Part shown: positions 31,726-44,199 of the stretch, one piece after another
Layout of the letters: each line of letters starts with the position of its first letter
How positions within the stretch are numbered: the stretch's first letter is position 1
Origin: Lactarius indigo
Lineage: Eukaryota > Basidiomycota > Agaricomycetes > Russulales > Russulaceae
DNA: 64,000 nucleotides
Reading direction: 5' to 3'
Assembly: GCA_025766275.1 (NCBI GenBank)
Contig: JAFKAC010000089.1
Span: 1-64,000 of the forward strand
Program-made: the position numbers and the translations under genes
The notes under the pieces: model-generated
What the model was told of the DNA's origin: nothing
Databases searched by the model: none
Seen by the model: the letters and a program-made list of their open reading frames with translations, nothing else

Positions 31726-33245
31726 CAGCAAAGGCTTTCTCTACAAGCAGTGCTCACACTTCTTCACTCTGTGCCATCAGAGTTCCCCACATCTCATTTG
31801 CTAGTTCCTCTTTGGTTTTGTGGTGGATGGTGTAGAGGGTGTAATTGATGCTTCTGTGAGTTTGGCTGGCTTGTCAGGGCAGTTTCGTGATATGTGCCCC
31901 TGTTTCTTGCAACAGAAACAGTGCCCTTCTGCTTGGAGCTTCTGTTTTTCAGTTTCAGTGAGGGCTGCTCTTCCTGTGGCTCCTCTTTGAGTCCTTCCTA
32001 TGTCCATTGCATTTGGGTCACGTGGTTTGACTTTAAAGGCATTGTTTCATTGCCCTTTAGTGAATCCTGCTTTAGTTTCCTTTTTAATTCCAAAGTGATT
32101 TTGGAGATTGATGAAGTCTTGATGGTGCTTTCTGGCTGATTGGGTCCATTCTTTCTGGTCATCTGGGTGGTCAAACCATATGATGTTCCTGACCAGTTTT
32201 TAAGGTAGACCCCATGAGAAGATATCCAGGGTTCCTTCTTCATCTGCACTGTATCCTGCCTTCTTTGCAAGGGCAGCAAACTGAGCAATATAGGTGTCAA
32301 GGTCTCCATTCTCCATTCTAACTGTTTGGAGCACCTTCTGTGCCTTCTGCTTCTCTGCAACATCTGTGTAGGCAGCCTAGAAGCAATCTAGGATGGTGAT
32401 CCACAGGTCTTCCTCCATTGTAGCCCATCCTCCAGCAAGTTCATCAGTAAGCCAGTCACTTTGTTCCATAACCCAGTCATCAACCAAGTCTCCTCATATT
32501 AGGGAGAGGAAGACAATGCATCTAAGATAGGGGTTTCTCATTTGCTTGATTGATCCATTGAGAGCCTGGTAGAAGGTGAATTCTTTTAGGAACTTCTTGC
32601 TGAAGGCTTGGTCTCTGGTGAACTCTTTTGGTGGTTGGCCAGTTAATTTATCTCCAGCAGGAGGGGGGGCTAAAGGTGGGGCTCTTCCAGCAGGGACTCC
32701 TCCACCACCACCACCACCTCCTTTGCTAATGCCGCCTCCACTAGGGGTGTTGGTGATTGGGGTGTTGATTTGTGTGACTGTACTTGTCATTCTAATGCTT
32801 GAGTTTGTTGGTGTGTGAGCACCTGAATCCATGGGTTCTTGTGGGGCTAAAGAGGGGACACCTGATATAGCTTCCACTGATGCAACAGGGGATCGATGCT
32901 GATCCAAATCCTGAGCAGGTTCTTCTGTATCTGAGTCAATAACTATGCCAACTGGGTTGTTTCTATATGGACCAAGTCCAAATTCTAGTGGTACTGGTTT
33001 GACAGAAAACCACTTGTGGTCTTTGGATGATTGTGTGATGACTACCCAAAGTCGTTTGTCTTCTATGTATTCAATAGGAATGTATCTGTTGTCTTCTTTG
33101 CTCCAAATGTAATATCCTTCAGTTTCATCATAGGTTTTCCAGATGGCTACTCCCTTGATGTTGTCAGAGAGATCGTCTTCTGTTCTTCTGGTGATAAATT
33201 CTGGTTTGAACTGAGAGTGGCTCCTGCTTCCTAGTTTTGAAGCCA
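31709..33245 (-). pseudogene. Gag of element H
   Basis: Minus-strand pieces: a W-rich N-terminal region (near 33010-33230) resembling that of D and E, a Gly/Pro linker (GGGGGGGVPAGRAPPLAP, near 32690), capsid-like sequence (TRDQAFSKKFLKEFTFYQAL, 32494..32907; MENGDLDTYIAQFAALAKKAG near 32270), a CCHC knuckle CFCCKKQGHISRNC (31801..32007), and a C-terminus EKDFL with a TAG stop at 31709-31711. At least one frameshift lies just after the knuckle and several stops precede it. The gag end overlaps pol at TTTTTTG (31712..31718). Confidence 0.78.
31712..31718 (-). promoter_or_regulatory. Candidate -1 frameshift heptamer, gag/pol of H
   Basis: Sense strand T TTT TTG lies in the gag frame directly before the TAG stop; protease is open in the -1 frame from this point. 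It is positionally equivalent to GGGTTTT in D and E. Confidence 0.55.
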
Positions 33246-33250
33246 GGGTG

Positions 33251-33266
33251 GAGAGACTTGACTTAA
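33251..33266 (-). promoter_or_regulatory. Primer-binding site of H
   Basis: Sense strand TTAAGTCAAGTCTCTC directly follows the LTR. AAGTCAAGTCT matches the reverse complement of the LTR sequence at 33496..33506 at 9 of 11 positions, the two mismatches being transitions. Confidence 0.55.
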
Positions 33267-33951
33267 TGTAACATTACAGTAGGAACGTTCAGCTCGGTGT
33301 GAGCAAGTCTGGTCTTTCTATGTCAATGAGCAAGGGTTCAGCCAGTAGTGGCAAGGTTTAAGTGGTTAACAAGGATCTCAGAGTATGACACAATACTCAA
33401 GATGTGAGTGGAGTTCAGGGGTTCAAGAGGTTCAACAGTTCAGCAGAGAGTTACCCCTAGGGAATGGGAAAACAATGTATACTATGATGGTAAAGAAGTT
33501 GAGTCTAAGGATACAAGCTACTTAGGGCCATGACTTATATAGAAAAAGGTTTGTTTGTGTGGAACAAACAAATGTTGCAATCTGTAGCAAGTGTGAGAAG
33601 AAAGTACAGCAATCTGCAGCAGGCATGGGAAAAAGGAGAAGATGTGCACAGCTATCCACAGTAAGTGTGAGAAGAAACAAGGATATAAAAGGCAAGTGAG
33701 ACATGTCTCAGTTTTAACAAAAGTGAGACACCTGCCATAAAGGGGTGCATTTAGCCCAAGTATAGTAGTAATAAAGACTTATAAGGACAATGAGTGTCTC
33801 ATTGTCTCACTTTGCACTAGGAGAGAATCTTAAGGCTCCTAGTGCGCAGCAAGTCCAAGAAAGGGAAAGCCAAGAAAGGAAAGACTTTCCCATGAACGTA
33901 AGTGGAAGTAAGAAATCAAAGTAAAGTCAAAAACAAGTCCAGTCTGTAACA
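33267..33951 (-). repeat. 5' LTR of element H
   Basis: The 685-bp sequence runs TGTAACATTACAG...CTGTAACA on plus. On the sense strand TATATAAG lies about 35 nt before AGACTCAACTT, the predicted start. No TSD can be tested because the other end is lost. Confidence 0.75.
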
Positions 33952-36290
33952 GACATGGTGGCAGAACAAGGTCTCTTTCAGTGTTGTTTTGCCCCCATTT
34001 GCTCGGTGGTCTCACTCCATGTGCCTTGATTTGGTAATATGGTGTCCTTGTCAGGGAGGGGGCTCTCAGAAGAGCACATGTTCTGGACAATGATGGTCAG
34101 GTGTGACTTGACCATCTGGAGACTTTGAACAGTCTCAGAAGATGATGCCATGCCATCACTCAAGAATGCCCTGGAGATGGCAATTACATTCTCCAGGATT
34201 GCAGTGGCTCTCACCTCACCAGATGCACACACTGAGCATTCCTGAACTGCTTGCACTTGCACTGTCTTGGGGGCTACCTCCACTTCAATCTGTTGACCAC
34301 TGTTCCTAAAGAAATGGGCAACAGCAGTGACATGTTTACACAGCTCCACCCTGGGCCAGTCTGGGCAGTCACAGGACTGTGTGCTGAGCTGAACCAAATA
34401 CATATGTGATGACTCTGTTATGGATTGGATGTTATATTGGTCATTGCCTAGGTTGCAAATTGACTTGGCATTAATTTCTGGAGTTCACTTGAGAATTTCC
34501 ATGTGACACTTGCTGGCCAAATTTAGACCCTCAAACCCTAGCTCCTGGTGGACATGCTGGATTGCATACAACAGAAGCATAACTGTGGCTAGCATGTGGA
34601 TGAGATGGTCCATGCATTGATTCCACTTTCCCTCAAGCCACTTTGATTTTAAAATATGATGATAGCTGGAAAGATTTGAGTGATCCTTTCTGATCCTTAG
34701 TGCAATTAGACCACTTATGCCTCAATAAGCATATTTGTCTCACCCTCTTGAAAGATCGTCCAATGCTGTGTTGATATCCCTGCCTAGAGGGGCACAATGG
34801 TCATCCAATTAGTCTCCAGGTAATCGACAAAACTTTGGGGGACATTCCTCAGTCTGGATCCATTCCCACACAGAATCAAACATTGATTAATTAGACATTT
34901 TGACCCATTCCTAGACATGCTCCCAAAGTTTTGGGAATTCTTCTGTGTGGAAGTGCATCTGCATCATGTGGAGCACATGCCATCAACACAATAGCAGCAT
35001 GGTCTCTAGGTACACAGTCTTAACTGCATTCATTTGCACCTTGTCATGATCACTCATCATGATCTGTGGTGTGGTGTCAGGGGAATTTGTTTTTACAAAT
35101 TGAAGAAAGAATTCTATTGTCACTTCTGTGCCATTCAACAACAGCATCCATGTGACAGGAACACCTGCCAAGTGGAAATGACACAGGAAATGAAGTAAGT
35201 GCCCATAATGGAAATGTGCCACAAAGCACACCATGGCCCCACAAATCCCTGACAATCAGGGTAAAAAGTTGAACACCTGTGTACTGAGTGGTATTATGTG
35301 TGGCATCAATTGACAAAAAGTCAGAGCCAAGCGCACAGAAGTGGTCCCTTTGGTATTTAGTTTGAATGCATAGGACAAAGGAATCTGGTGATAGCCTATA
35401 TTTGGGGGGAGGAAGATCCCTCTTGTCCTTCAAGACAGCTGCAGCACTGCATTTCTGGAGCCTAGTGACCCATAGCCTGACAGAGATCATGTCATTATTG
35501 TCTAGATGGATCTTGTCATTCTCCACTATCTGATGGAGGTGGCTGATGTTGTGCATGGTCATATGGTAATCACAATCAGTTGGCTTGCAGGATTCATGCA
35601 CATGTTGTAACTAGACAGAAGTGGTTCCGTTAGCTTGGCAAAAGACTATTAGTCATCACTTACTATAGCCTTGAGATCTATGCTTGTGTGAATCATTTCC
35701 ATTATGAGGTCCCTGACCTTGTCTGACAGCCTAAGGAATCACAGATTTTCATCACCAAGCATGTGATCATGCTGGCCCTTGTACTTGCCAAGAACTGTTG
35801 GCATGCATGGATACAGTTTGATTGTCAGGCAACATTGGCAGCCAGTCTTCATTGAAGGAATTTTCCAATCCCATTGGTGGTTCTTTTCACAATCTGGCTT
35901 GCCGCCTGAGAATTCCTGCAAGCACTTGAACACATGCCATTCCTGCCAGTTCAGTGAGTCTGATGCTTCTGTTTTACTTACAATAAGGTTGATTGTCTTT
36001 TTGTGTTCCTTGGCAGCAAGCCAGGTTAAAAATGTGTTCTCATCAGGCCACTCCAATGGCATCCCCCCCTTCTCATGGTCATATCCAATGCTTCCATATG
36101 GGGGCAACATTGTTGGGTGTTTGCTGTGGTGCACCTTCCTACAGACATGAGGTAAGACAAGCCCCTTTTGGTAATAGAAGGGCCAGTGGGGATGTTAAAA
36201 TAAAACAGGGCATTAGTGAGGGACAAGGAAGAGGAATTCTTTCCCCCTTCCTCCCCTCTCCCACACAACCCAGGCCAATACACAAACATG
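33952..36290 (-). pseudogene. Second MULE-like transposase remnant (MULE2)
   Basis: Minus-strand pieces parallel MULE1: GMPLEWPDENTFLTWLAAKE, the finger region (HVFKCLQEF, GCQCCLTIKLY, HDHMLGDENL; 35739..36134), SIDATHNTTQYTGVQLF (35077..35601) with the first Asp, VPVTWMLLLNGTEVTI and MMSDHDKVQMNAV with the second Asp (34983..35255), then SWIM finger CDCPDWPRVELCKH and AILENVIAISRAFLSDGM (33978..34403). The middle (34410-34980) is full of stops. No TIR or TSD was found. The C-terminal end stops at LTR-H, so element H may have inserted next to or into this copy. Confidence 0.75.
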
Positions 36291-37503
36291 ACCGTGTTGT
36301 TTATGTGCTATTTATGTTTATTTTTACTGTATTTTACATTGTATTTTGTTGTAGTATTTACTCTGCACCAAAAACATATGAATGAGGAAAAAGTTTGAAG
36401 AAAGCAGAGTTTGAATCTGAGTAGCAGAGTCATGGTCCAGGCAGTCCAGACCATGAGATCTCTGTGAAAAGTCAAAGACTTATATTGAGACAAGGGAATA
36501 TAATTTGTAGACCTCTCCTTATGTGTTGAGTGATTATAAATAAAAAACTCAAACAATTAGAAGTTAGTCCCTTGCTAAGGGAGCTCTTATTATTTCTGAA
36601 TGTATGTAAACTTAATTGTTATATCAGCTGATGTGAATAATCAGGCACATTATATAGACATATTCCACTCTATTAATTTGGTCTTAACAAGCTTTAATTA
36701 GCTTAATGCAGCAGTGTTTGTAAAGACATCCATTTATATTAAATAAAATGAGATGTAAATGGAGTCTACAAATCTGGCTGCAAGTTTAGAATAAGAATAG
36801 TCAACTTATATGCTGGCAATAATCAGCAGATAGAGATCAATTGGCCTGATACTGGAGATAAGGATATATTTATATCCCAGCTATATCCCATGGCCATAGT
36901 CATAGTATTGCCAACTCCTATGCTCCACTGCTCCTGCCTCCCACTTGTCCATCTAAGCCCCTCTCACCCCCTAGAAGGGAATGGCACAACTTCCTGTTCA
37001 GTGTTGAGGTTGGCACACACATCCACACGCATCCCATATAAGTTGTGTCTTTATGGGTTGGGTTCACACCCTGAATCCTACATCTTGAAATGGTCTCATT
37101 GGCAGGTCTGGCAAGTCATGGGGATAGGTATTGATAGTGTGGTGGGGTTAGAGTGTGTGGGTTTGAGAGTTACAAAGATTATGTGCATGCATGCATGCAG
37201 TGTCTCTGTTGTACCCAAAGAGGACTTAACTCAAGTAGTCTATTGGTTGTTAATTATAACACTTTGCAGTGTCAATGTATTATAAAAAGGAATACATGAG
37301 TGCAATGCCCTCTCCAACACCCCACTTAAGGCCCAGAAACTTGAGGAAGGGATCAGTCATATCCCACCTCATAGAAGTTTGCAGGTTCATCAGGAATGGC
37401 ACATTTACAAGGTGGGGGGCTGGGTGGCAAGGGGGATCAGCCAGGCGAAGAGGCCATCATGGAAGGATAGGACCTTCAGGTGATAGGGAGAGTGTGTGCA
37501 TAT
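36291..37503. other. AT-rich stretch, no gene recognised
   Basis: No convincing coding frame or repeat was seen. The DNA is AT-rich and CpG-poor, and may include upstream sequence of MULE2 and old unclassified repeat DNA. An alternating ATGC run lies near 37180-37197. Confidence 0.4.
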
Positions 37504-37613
37504 TGTTGATAAGTGACCTGTGTGCACTTAGTGGCTCTAATGGACTTGTAGATAATGAACTACAGTAGATTAGATTACTTGTTTGATCTGTACAATCTGG
37601 ACTATAACATCAT

Positions 37614-38112
37614 TGATGAACAGCAAGATGGACAGGGACTATACTCACAGTGACAAGAGGAGACTGTGGTGAGATATAGGCAGCAGCTGGGAAGCAGAGG
37701 GAAGTCTTGCAGGTAAAGCAGAGTAGTGTCTGGCACACAGCAGTGAGGAAACTGATGTGGACCAGGAGCATACAAGCACTACTACTTATACTATATAGGG
37801 GAGTGACACTAGTACAACAGATGTAACATAGAGTCACAGAATACAAGATGTGTTGTTCTACATACAGGACAAAGGAATGTGTCAAAAGGAGAACAAGGTG
37901 TAGAGAACAAAGAAAGTCCAGAACAAGATGATATCATAATGACATCACAATAAAGATAAGGACAGAAGTAGAACAAGGGATTGTAGTACAATAATATGTC
38001 TGGAGTAGTCCATATGATGTCATAGTCCAGATTGTACAGATCAAACTGTAATCTAATCTGTAATCTACTTGTCCATTAGAGCTGCTGAGTGTGCACAGGC
38101 TACTTATCAACA
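37614..38112 (-). repeat. Solo LTR family A (A8b), nested in A8
   Basis: This 499-bp LTR has TSD ATCAT (37609-37613 and 38113-38117) and no intron-like segment. Confidence 0.92.
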
Positions 38113-38371
38113 ATCATGTATATATGACATCATATGGACTACTTCAGACTTGCTATTGTACTACATTTCTTTGTTCTACTTCTGTTCTTATCTTTATCAT
38201 GATGTCACTATGATATCATTTGGTTCTGGCCTCTCATTGTTCTCCTTTCCTTGTTCTCAAAACATCCACTCCTTTGTCCATTTGTAGAACAACACTGCCT
38301 TTGTATTTCTGTGACTAGTGTTACTTGCATTGTACTATTGTCACCCTCTGCAGGAGTATAAGTAGAGTACC

Positions 38372-38928
38372 TGTTGATAAGTGACCCGCATATACTTAGT
38401 GGCTCGTACAGACTGGACTTGCAGCATGGACTGCTTTAGATTAGATTGGACTTGTAGATTACATAGATTTGATCTGTACAATCTAACACTTATCATTGCG
38501 TCATGTATGACATCACTGTACAATGACATTGTGTAGACTACTCTGGACTCTTCATTGTACTTCACCCTTTGTTCTCCTTTCAGCATTATCCTTATTATGA
38601 TGTCACTATGATATCATTCTTGTCTAGACTCTCTTTGTTCTGCGCTTCTTGTTCTCCATTAGCACACTGCTTTGTCTCACATGTAGAACAACATCCCTTG
38701 TATTCTATGACCCTATGTTACTTCTCTTGTACTAGTGTCACTCTCCTGTATAGTATAAGTAGTAGGCTTGTATGCTCCTGGTTCACGTCAGTTCCTCACT
38801 GTTGTGTGCCAGACAACTCTCTTGCTTTACTTGCCTGACCCTCTGTTGCTGCTTCAAGCACTCTTGCATATCTCACCACAGACACCTTTGCCCTCTGTGA
38901 GTATGCTCTCCTTGTGTGCTGTTCATCA
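38372..38928 (+). repeat. Solo LTR family A (A9), nested in A8
   Basis: This 557-bp LTR has TSD GTACC (38367-38371 and 38929-38933) and no intron-like segment. Confidence 0.92.
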
Positions 38929-39091
38929 GTACCATGTACACTCCTGGTCCACATCAGTTCTCTCACTGTTGTGTGCTAGACTCTTTTGCTTCCCTGCAAC
39001 CTCCCCTGTACACCTCTGCTTCCAGCCACCTTCTGTATCTCACCAGTCCCCCAGTTCACTGTGAGTATAGTTTCATGTGTGCTGTTCATTA

Positions 39092-39360
39092 CATATATAC
39101 ATTTGGCAGATGTGGGATTGATAAGGATTCTTACCTGCATCCAGGATATCTGAGTCATGACTGATGATGTTCTGAAAGAGTTGTCCACAAGCTGGCCCTG
39201 TAGTTTGTGGGTTGCCTCTTCAAATGGCTCTGTTCCCACCCAAGCTCACAGCATAACATCCAATGGAGAGGAAAGATGTGCTTATGCAATCCAGAAGTAC
39301 CCTTGAGCTACACAGCCAATTGCTTTGCATCACTTAGTGCACTTGAACCATCTCACTTGA
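39092..39360 (-). other. Short coding-like fragment, unrecognised
   Basis: On the minus strand an open stretch reads WVGTEPFEEATHKLQGQLVD then SFRTSSVMTQISWMQ and runs into a possible donor (GTAAGAATCC near 39135). It looks like part of an exon of an unidentified gene cut by LTR-A8 and LTR-F2. Confidence 0.3.
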
Positions 39361-40070
39361 TGTAGCAGTATAACTTATCACATACAACTAGACCAAGGTG
39401 AAGATTAGTGAACTGAACTAGGAGCACACCCAAGCCCAGCACAGAGACAAGTCACATGCTGAATGTACAGTCACTACAGAGAATAGACACACTTGGAACC
39501 TTTATACAAGGCTCAAGGTCAGGTGATCACATAGTGGTATGCTGAGTGGAGAACCAAGAGGACAAGTTGGTTCCACTCAGGATGCTACATGAGGGTTTAT
39601 ATACTATGCTGCAGCTGAGTTCGAATTACTATGGAACCTTATTACTAAAGGTATAATAAGTAGTAATGAGTCAGATGCTGACATGTCATGTCTAATAATA
39701 GCCTTATCTATTGTGCTGACTGATGCACAGTCATAAAGGCTGACAGAACAGTGACACCTCCTTATCTATGAGTCATAACCCTATAACAATGTAGTCTAGA
39801 ACTATCTAGAACCTTCCCTGCTTATCATCCAATGAGAAACTACTTTACTAGAATAGAAGGAGACCTAAAGAGGTAATAACCAATAAGGAAATTACTATCT
39901 CAGGGTCATGTGCTTTTGTAGGTGCACATGTTGGCATCATGTGACCAACCATCTTATCATATCTAATGATAAGGACTTGGATGTTAAGCACAATGTTGGA
40001 GACTTGTATCTTCACCAAATAAATCTGTAAAAATACAGAAAAATAGGGCAAAAATAGAGCATTTGTGACA
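39361..40070 (-). repeat. Solo LTR family F (F2)
   Basis: This 710-bp LTR (TGTAGCAGTATAAC...CATTTGTGACA on plus) has TSD CTTGA (39356-39360 and 40071-40075). It lacks the 68-bp duplicated segment and the nested insertions of F1, which defines their empty sites. Confidence 0.92.
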
Positions 40071-40539
40071 CTTGATGCTCAGATCCATGCCTCTAGCACT
40101 TGCCTTGAATATTGTGCTGAAAGAATGGCTTTAAATGTCAGCACAATCACACAGGACCAGAATATAGGTTATGAGCAGTTGGCAATGAGGACAAGTGATC
40201 ATGCACATGCATGAGGACTGGACAGATAGAAAGAACCAATGGAAAGGACTCAGGAATAGGAATTGCTTGTGTGTGTGGGCAATAGCCAAGACATATAATG
40301 AACATTACCTAGTATGTAAGCTATGAAATATAAGTATTGTATCTCCATGAATATGGCCATTAATTGAGACTGACAGACTGTTTCAATGGTGAAATTAGAA
40401 CAGTTGCACATGCAAGACTAGCTCTTGCACCAGCTGGTATAGCCAGATGGTCAACCAATTGCACCTGCTGTCCACTTCAAGAAAGAACCTAAAGAGATGG
40501 TGACAACTCAGAGGGTGGGATTTGTGTTGCATAGAGATT
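40071..40539. other. No gene recognised
   Basis: The DNA is AT-rich and CpG-poor. No open frame resembles a known family. Confidence 0.4.
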
Positions 40540-41700
40540 CAAGGAGTTCCATCCAGACTGCTGCCCCTTCTTCTGCCACATTGACTATTTTTGGCATTGG
40601 GAATGATTGTATGTAGGCACACATCATGTCTTATCCTGTAAATGAGGTAGGGTAGGTGAGAGAAATGGGATGACACACAATGTCTCCAAAAGATAACAGA
40701 CCCTGGCACTGGAAGGTCAGGGTATGGACCTGCCTGAGCTTGCAGGCTGGATATCCATTCCAACCGTGAACTTTCTGGCTTGCCTGTGGTATGGCAGATA
40801 GCAAACTTGACATGAATCAAAGACCAAGGTGGTCAAGTTTCTGGAAGTGTCACAAGGCCTCTATAAGATGAAGGAAGAGGGGATCATGTGGGTGAAGCTG
40901 GTCCACTTCAACATGCAATTCATACAGGCTTGATGGATCACTGGCTCACCTTATAATGTCACTGCAAATGGCCAAAGGTGCATGAAGAGTGTGAAGGTTG
41001 GGAAGAAAACACCAACTTTGTGACCAACTAGGTTGGGTATGATCTGACAGCACATCGCCTCTAATGCAGAAAATCCTGAGGCCCCTGTGCTTCATCAAAA
41101 AGTGGATGAGTGCTGGCTGTAGGATATCCCCTTCCACTTTGATATCTTTGAGGAGCATCATGTTGAGCTGTCCAAGCAAAGTCAACCACTGGGAAGGGTT
41201 CAATGATGCCATATATATTGCCAGACTCTTGATAGGGGACTGCATGAGGATCCCCATCATGATTCACACTAAACTGGGAGTGAAGGTGAGATCAGAAGAG
41301 ATGTGAAAAGATGTGAGTGTGTGGGAACCACATGATATTCCACTCCACAGAGTAATGGAGGGAGAAAGAAAAGCTGCCAAACTGTAGCCTGAGATACAAA
41401 GCCATGTGAGCAGTAAGGCACAAAATAAGTCTTGCATTTTGATAAGCTCAGACATTATCAGGAGTGGATTGACATCCCAGAAGCTGAAGTGGAAATTCTG
41501 AAGATTAGGTGTATTCAAGGGGTTGAGAAGGAAGTGTATATGGAATCCAATGGCATTCTGTGCTTCCTGTGTGTTGCACAGAATCAAACAGTACATCTTT
41601 TTGGGTGGGCAAAATGTAGGGACAATCAACCAGAGTCTGAGAGATGTGTATCTGTTTAGATCATACAGATCTACACATGTCCCTCTCATATAGGTGGCCT
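40540..41700 (-). pseudogene. F-box/leucine-rich-repeat-like protein relic
   Basis: Several minus-strand frames together read like a basidiomycete F-box or LRR-type protein: LNTPNLQNFHFSFWDVNPLL (near 41500), LGQLNMMLLKDIKVEGDILQ and LPNLHTLHAPLAICSDII (40946..41260), AIPQASQKVHGW and CKLRQVHTLTF (40631..40813). Regularly spaced Leu/hydrophobic strands with x-L-x-x-L spacing support an LRR-like fold. The frame is broken several times and no F-box itself was identified. Such proteins act as substrate adaptors of SCF ubiquitin ligases; that role is inferred only from the family. Confidence 0.4.
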
Positions 41701-42740
41701 TTAATTTTAGACCACACTCACACAGGTACTCTGGTAACAGCAGGATGCATAAGAATTATGAAGTCAGTGCCAATGCCCAGAGATTACAATGGTCCATATG
41801 AGCCAAAATAGCAAGGAACAGTTCAGCTGGGATGTCCAGTATCCCTATGCCATAGAATGTTGGATCACTGAATGGCATTGGCAAAGACAGACATACCAGT
41901 TGCATTTGATGTTGTTTGGTGGGCTCCCAGTGGTCACTACCCCTCTATGAGTGTAAGTGTTGCTCCAAGCATTGTTCTATGTTGTTTCTACTTGGTAGAG
42001 GCTTCAACTGATCAACATGTGAGTGGGACCAAATCAAGTATATTATATCTTATGAAGAACCAGGATGTACCTAGTGGCACTTCCAAGGGTGAATGGGTGA
42101 TAATGCATCTCCAAGCTGCTTGCATGGAAGATGGTCAGAAACATGGCTTAGCAATAGATAACTCTGCACCATGGCTTTGCCACAAAGGTTGCCCAAGAAC
42201 AGTGATACATGATATGGAGGTGATACCTTAAGCATGCAGCTAAATAGTCTGAGGGATGTAAGGTACTATTGTCATGAAAGGGGGAAAAAATCCAAATACA
42301 TGGCTACTTCATCACAATTGTGATTTTCAGCTAACTAGAGCTGGATTATTGTCATTGTCAATGATTGCCATGATGTCAATTGTGGGATATACAGGCACAC
42401 ATGCTACATGAATACCCTAGGTCTAGAGATGAAATATCATGTGGCATTGTTAGTGAGTAGATTACTTGATAGGAGAGCAATATGACTTTACAACAAACTT
42501 TCCCCTGTACATAATAAATCATGCTGAGTAAACCTTTCTGCAGTGCCATCAAGAAGGGAGGACTCTTCATTTGTACAGTAATGTAGTCCTGCAGGAGCAC
42601 CAGCCAATTAACCTATTGATAATTAGTTTGTTGTTATTGCCAGAGATTGCCATGGTGTCAATTGTAATGTCAATTGTAGGATAGCCATGGGCATCTGTTT
42701 TGTGAATCCCCTAGCAATGAAATACGGTGCTATACCATTA
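41701..42740. other. Intergenic, weak open frame only
   Basis: A 119-codon plus-strand frame at 41872..42231 has no recognisable motif, and the surrounding DNA is CpG-poor with no repeat boundary. Two partly similar stretches occur near 42350-42400 and 42640-42690 (ATTGTCA...GATTGCCATG.TGTCAATTGT), a possible old local duplication. Confidence 0.35.
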
Positions 42741-42749
42741 ATGCTTTAA

Positions 42750-43971
42750 GAAGCAAGGTACAATGTCATGAAAAGCTTTCTCAATGTACATGATAGAACA
42801 TGCTGAGCAGGCCCTCTGGCAGTGCCACCATGATGAGAAGACCCTTCAATGGTACAGTATTGCTGTCCTGCAGGAGTTATGTACCAGGAACAGCATTGAA
42901 GTTGGTAAGGAAGGTTCAAGACACCTAAAAAAGCAGTATATCAAGGCACTATTGAGCTGTGTGAGACAACACTCATCATCGCTTAACACTACCATTAACA
43001 GCTGAGCTAGCAGGAGCAAGAGGTTCACAGAAACACAGAACAAACAGGATTGAAGATTAGACTTCTGTACTTCTTGCCATGAATTGTGAGCATCTCCTTA
43101 GATATATAGAACTAAATGTCAAATCATGATCCAACAGAATAATAAATGTACCATTGATGATGCAGAGGACAGAGACCAAAAACAACAATGTTGGGGCAAG
43201 GAACCAAACACTGTCCAATTTGCCTGGCCAACAGTAGAGCACTTACATATGGCAGTGGACACACCTAACATCTCAGATAAGACTGCCCCCCCAGTCACAC
43301 TGAAAACCCCTTGAATAGATGTGGGACCAGCATTGGCAGGCCATCTAGTGTATACTCCTTCTGCAAATACTGCTCCCATATCAGATCTGGCTTCCCAATT
43401 GTCAACTGTCCAATTTGCTCAGCCCACAATAGTAGGGCACTTACATCATGATATGGCTGTGGACACACCCAACATCTCAGACAGGACTGTCCCTCCAGTC
43501 ATACTGAATGGCCCTTGCATTCCACCAGCATTGATAGGTCACCCAGTGCATATTCCTGCAAACACTGCTCCTTTATCAGATCTGGCTTCCCAGTTGTCAA
43601 AAATTGCAATTCCAAGCAAATGACCTTACCCTTTTAGCAAGCTACAACATGAAGCAAGGAAAAAGAAAAAGACCAGAGAATATATAAATGTAAGGATATA
43701 TGCTGAATAAAAGGATGTGGAGCATACACATGAGATCCAATGTGCCTTGATGCCAGATGGTGGACTGGATCTTGCAAGTTTGTCTCAGAAAATAAACCTC
43801 ACAGCTTGTCAGGTAAGTCAAGCTGATACCATTTTGATTATTGGTCTTACTCATGCTCATTATCTCCCAAAGGTTCTGGATGCCCACTACTCACGATCAT
43901 GGGTTGGCCATCATCCTGTCCTGGAAAGGGGTGCTATTAAGTTGTTGAAAGTGAGAGAGGGGTACTTATGA
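42750..43971 (+). pseudogene. Unrecognised gene relic with SAP-like motif and internal repeats
   Basis: At 42784..43005 the plus frame holds ALLSCVRQH preceded by LQELCTRNSIEVGKEGSRHL, similar in pattern to a SAP DNA-binding helix pair. Downstream (43200..43623) a unit of about 60 residues is repeated: MAVDTPNISDKTAPPV and MAVDTPNISDRTVPPV, each followed by a GH-V---P-ANTAP-SDLASQLS stretch. A third piece (43717..43971) includes SLSQKINLTACQVSQAD. One stop separates the repeats. The product is unknown; a host gene family or a transposon-linked gene are possible. Confidence 0.35.
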
Positions 43972-44199
43972 GTGGTCAGTCAAGTACAGCCACTGGTCAG
44001 AGATCAAGTGGCATAACACTTCCTTCATGGCAGTCCTGAGTTGCATAATGTATTGATAGAATAACAAAAATTAGATACAAAGCAGGAAACTGATCTATAT
44101 CAAGGGCATGACAAATGAGAGACAAAGCACTCTCTACTCAAGGGTTGGTATATGCACACTTGGAGGCCCAAAATGCAATAGTGTATAAGAAGGATGACT

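Larger units (their letters stand above)
19184..33951 (-). mobile_element. Old Ty3/Gypsy chromovirus element H, multiply interrupted
   Basis: The 5' LTR is at 33267..33951, followed leftwards by PBS, gag, protease, RT, RNase H, integrase, chromodomain and the extension. It is interrupted by LTR-A7 (30441..31048), LTR-A6 (29337..29949), MULE1 (24557..28449) and LTR-F1 (20070..22794), each with a TSD. The 3' LTR is not found; DNA left of 19184 is an LTR-A fragment. Confidence 0.85.
37504..39091 (+). repeat. Solo LTR family A (A8) with two LTR-A copies nested in it
   Basis: The outer copy has TSD CATAT (37499-37503 and 39092-39096); its terminal CA has become TA. It contains A8b (minus) and A9 (plus), each with its own TSD. 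Net length is about 520 bp. It lacks the intron-like segment. Confidence 0.88.

Noticed and set aside
37180..37200. ATGC alternating run as a regulatory site
   Set aside because: It is a short low-complexity stretch without any gene context.
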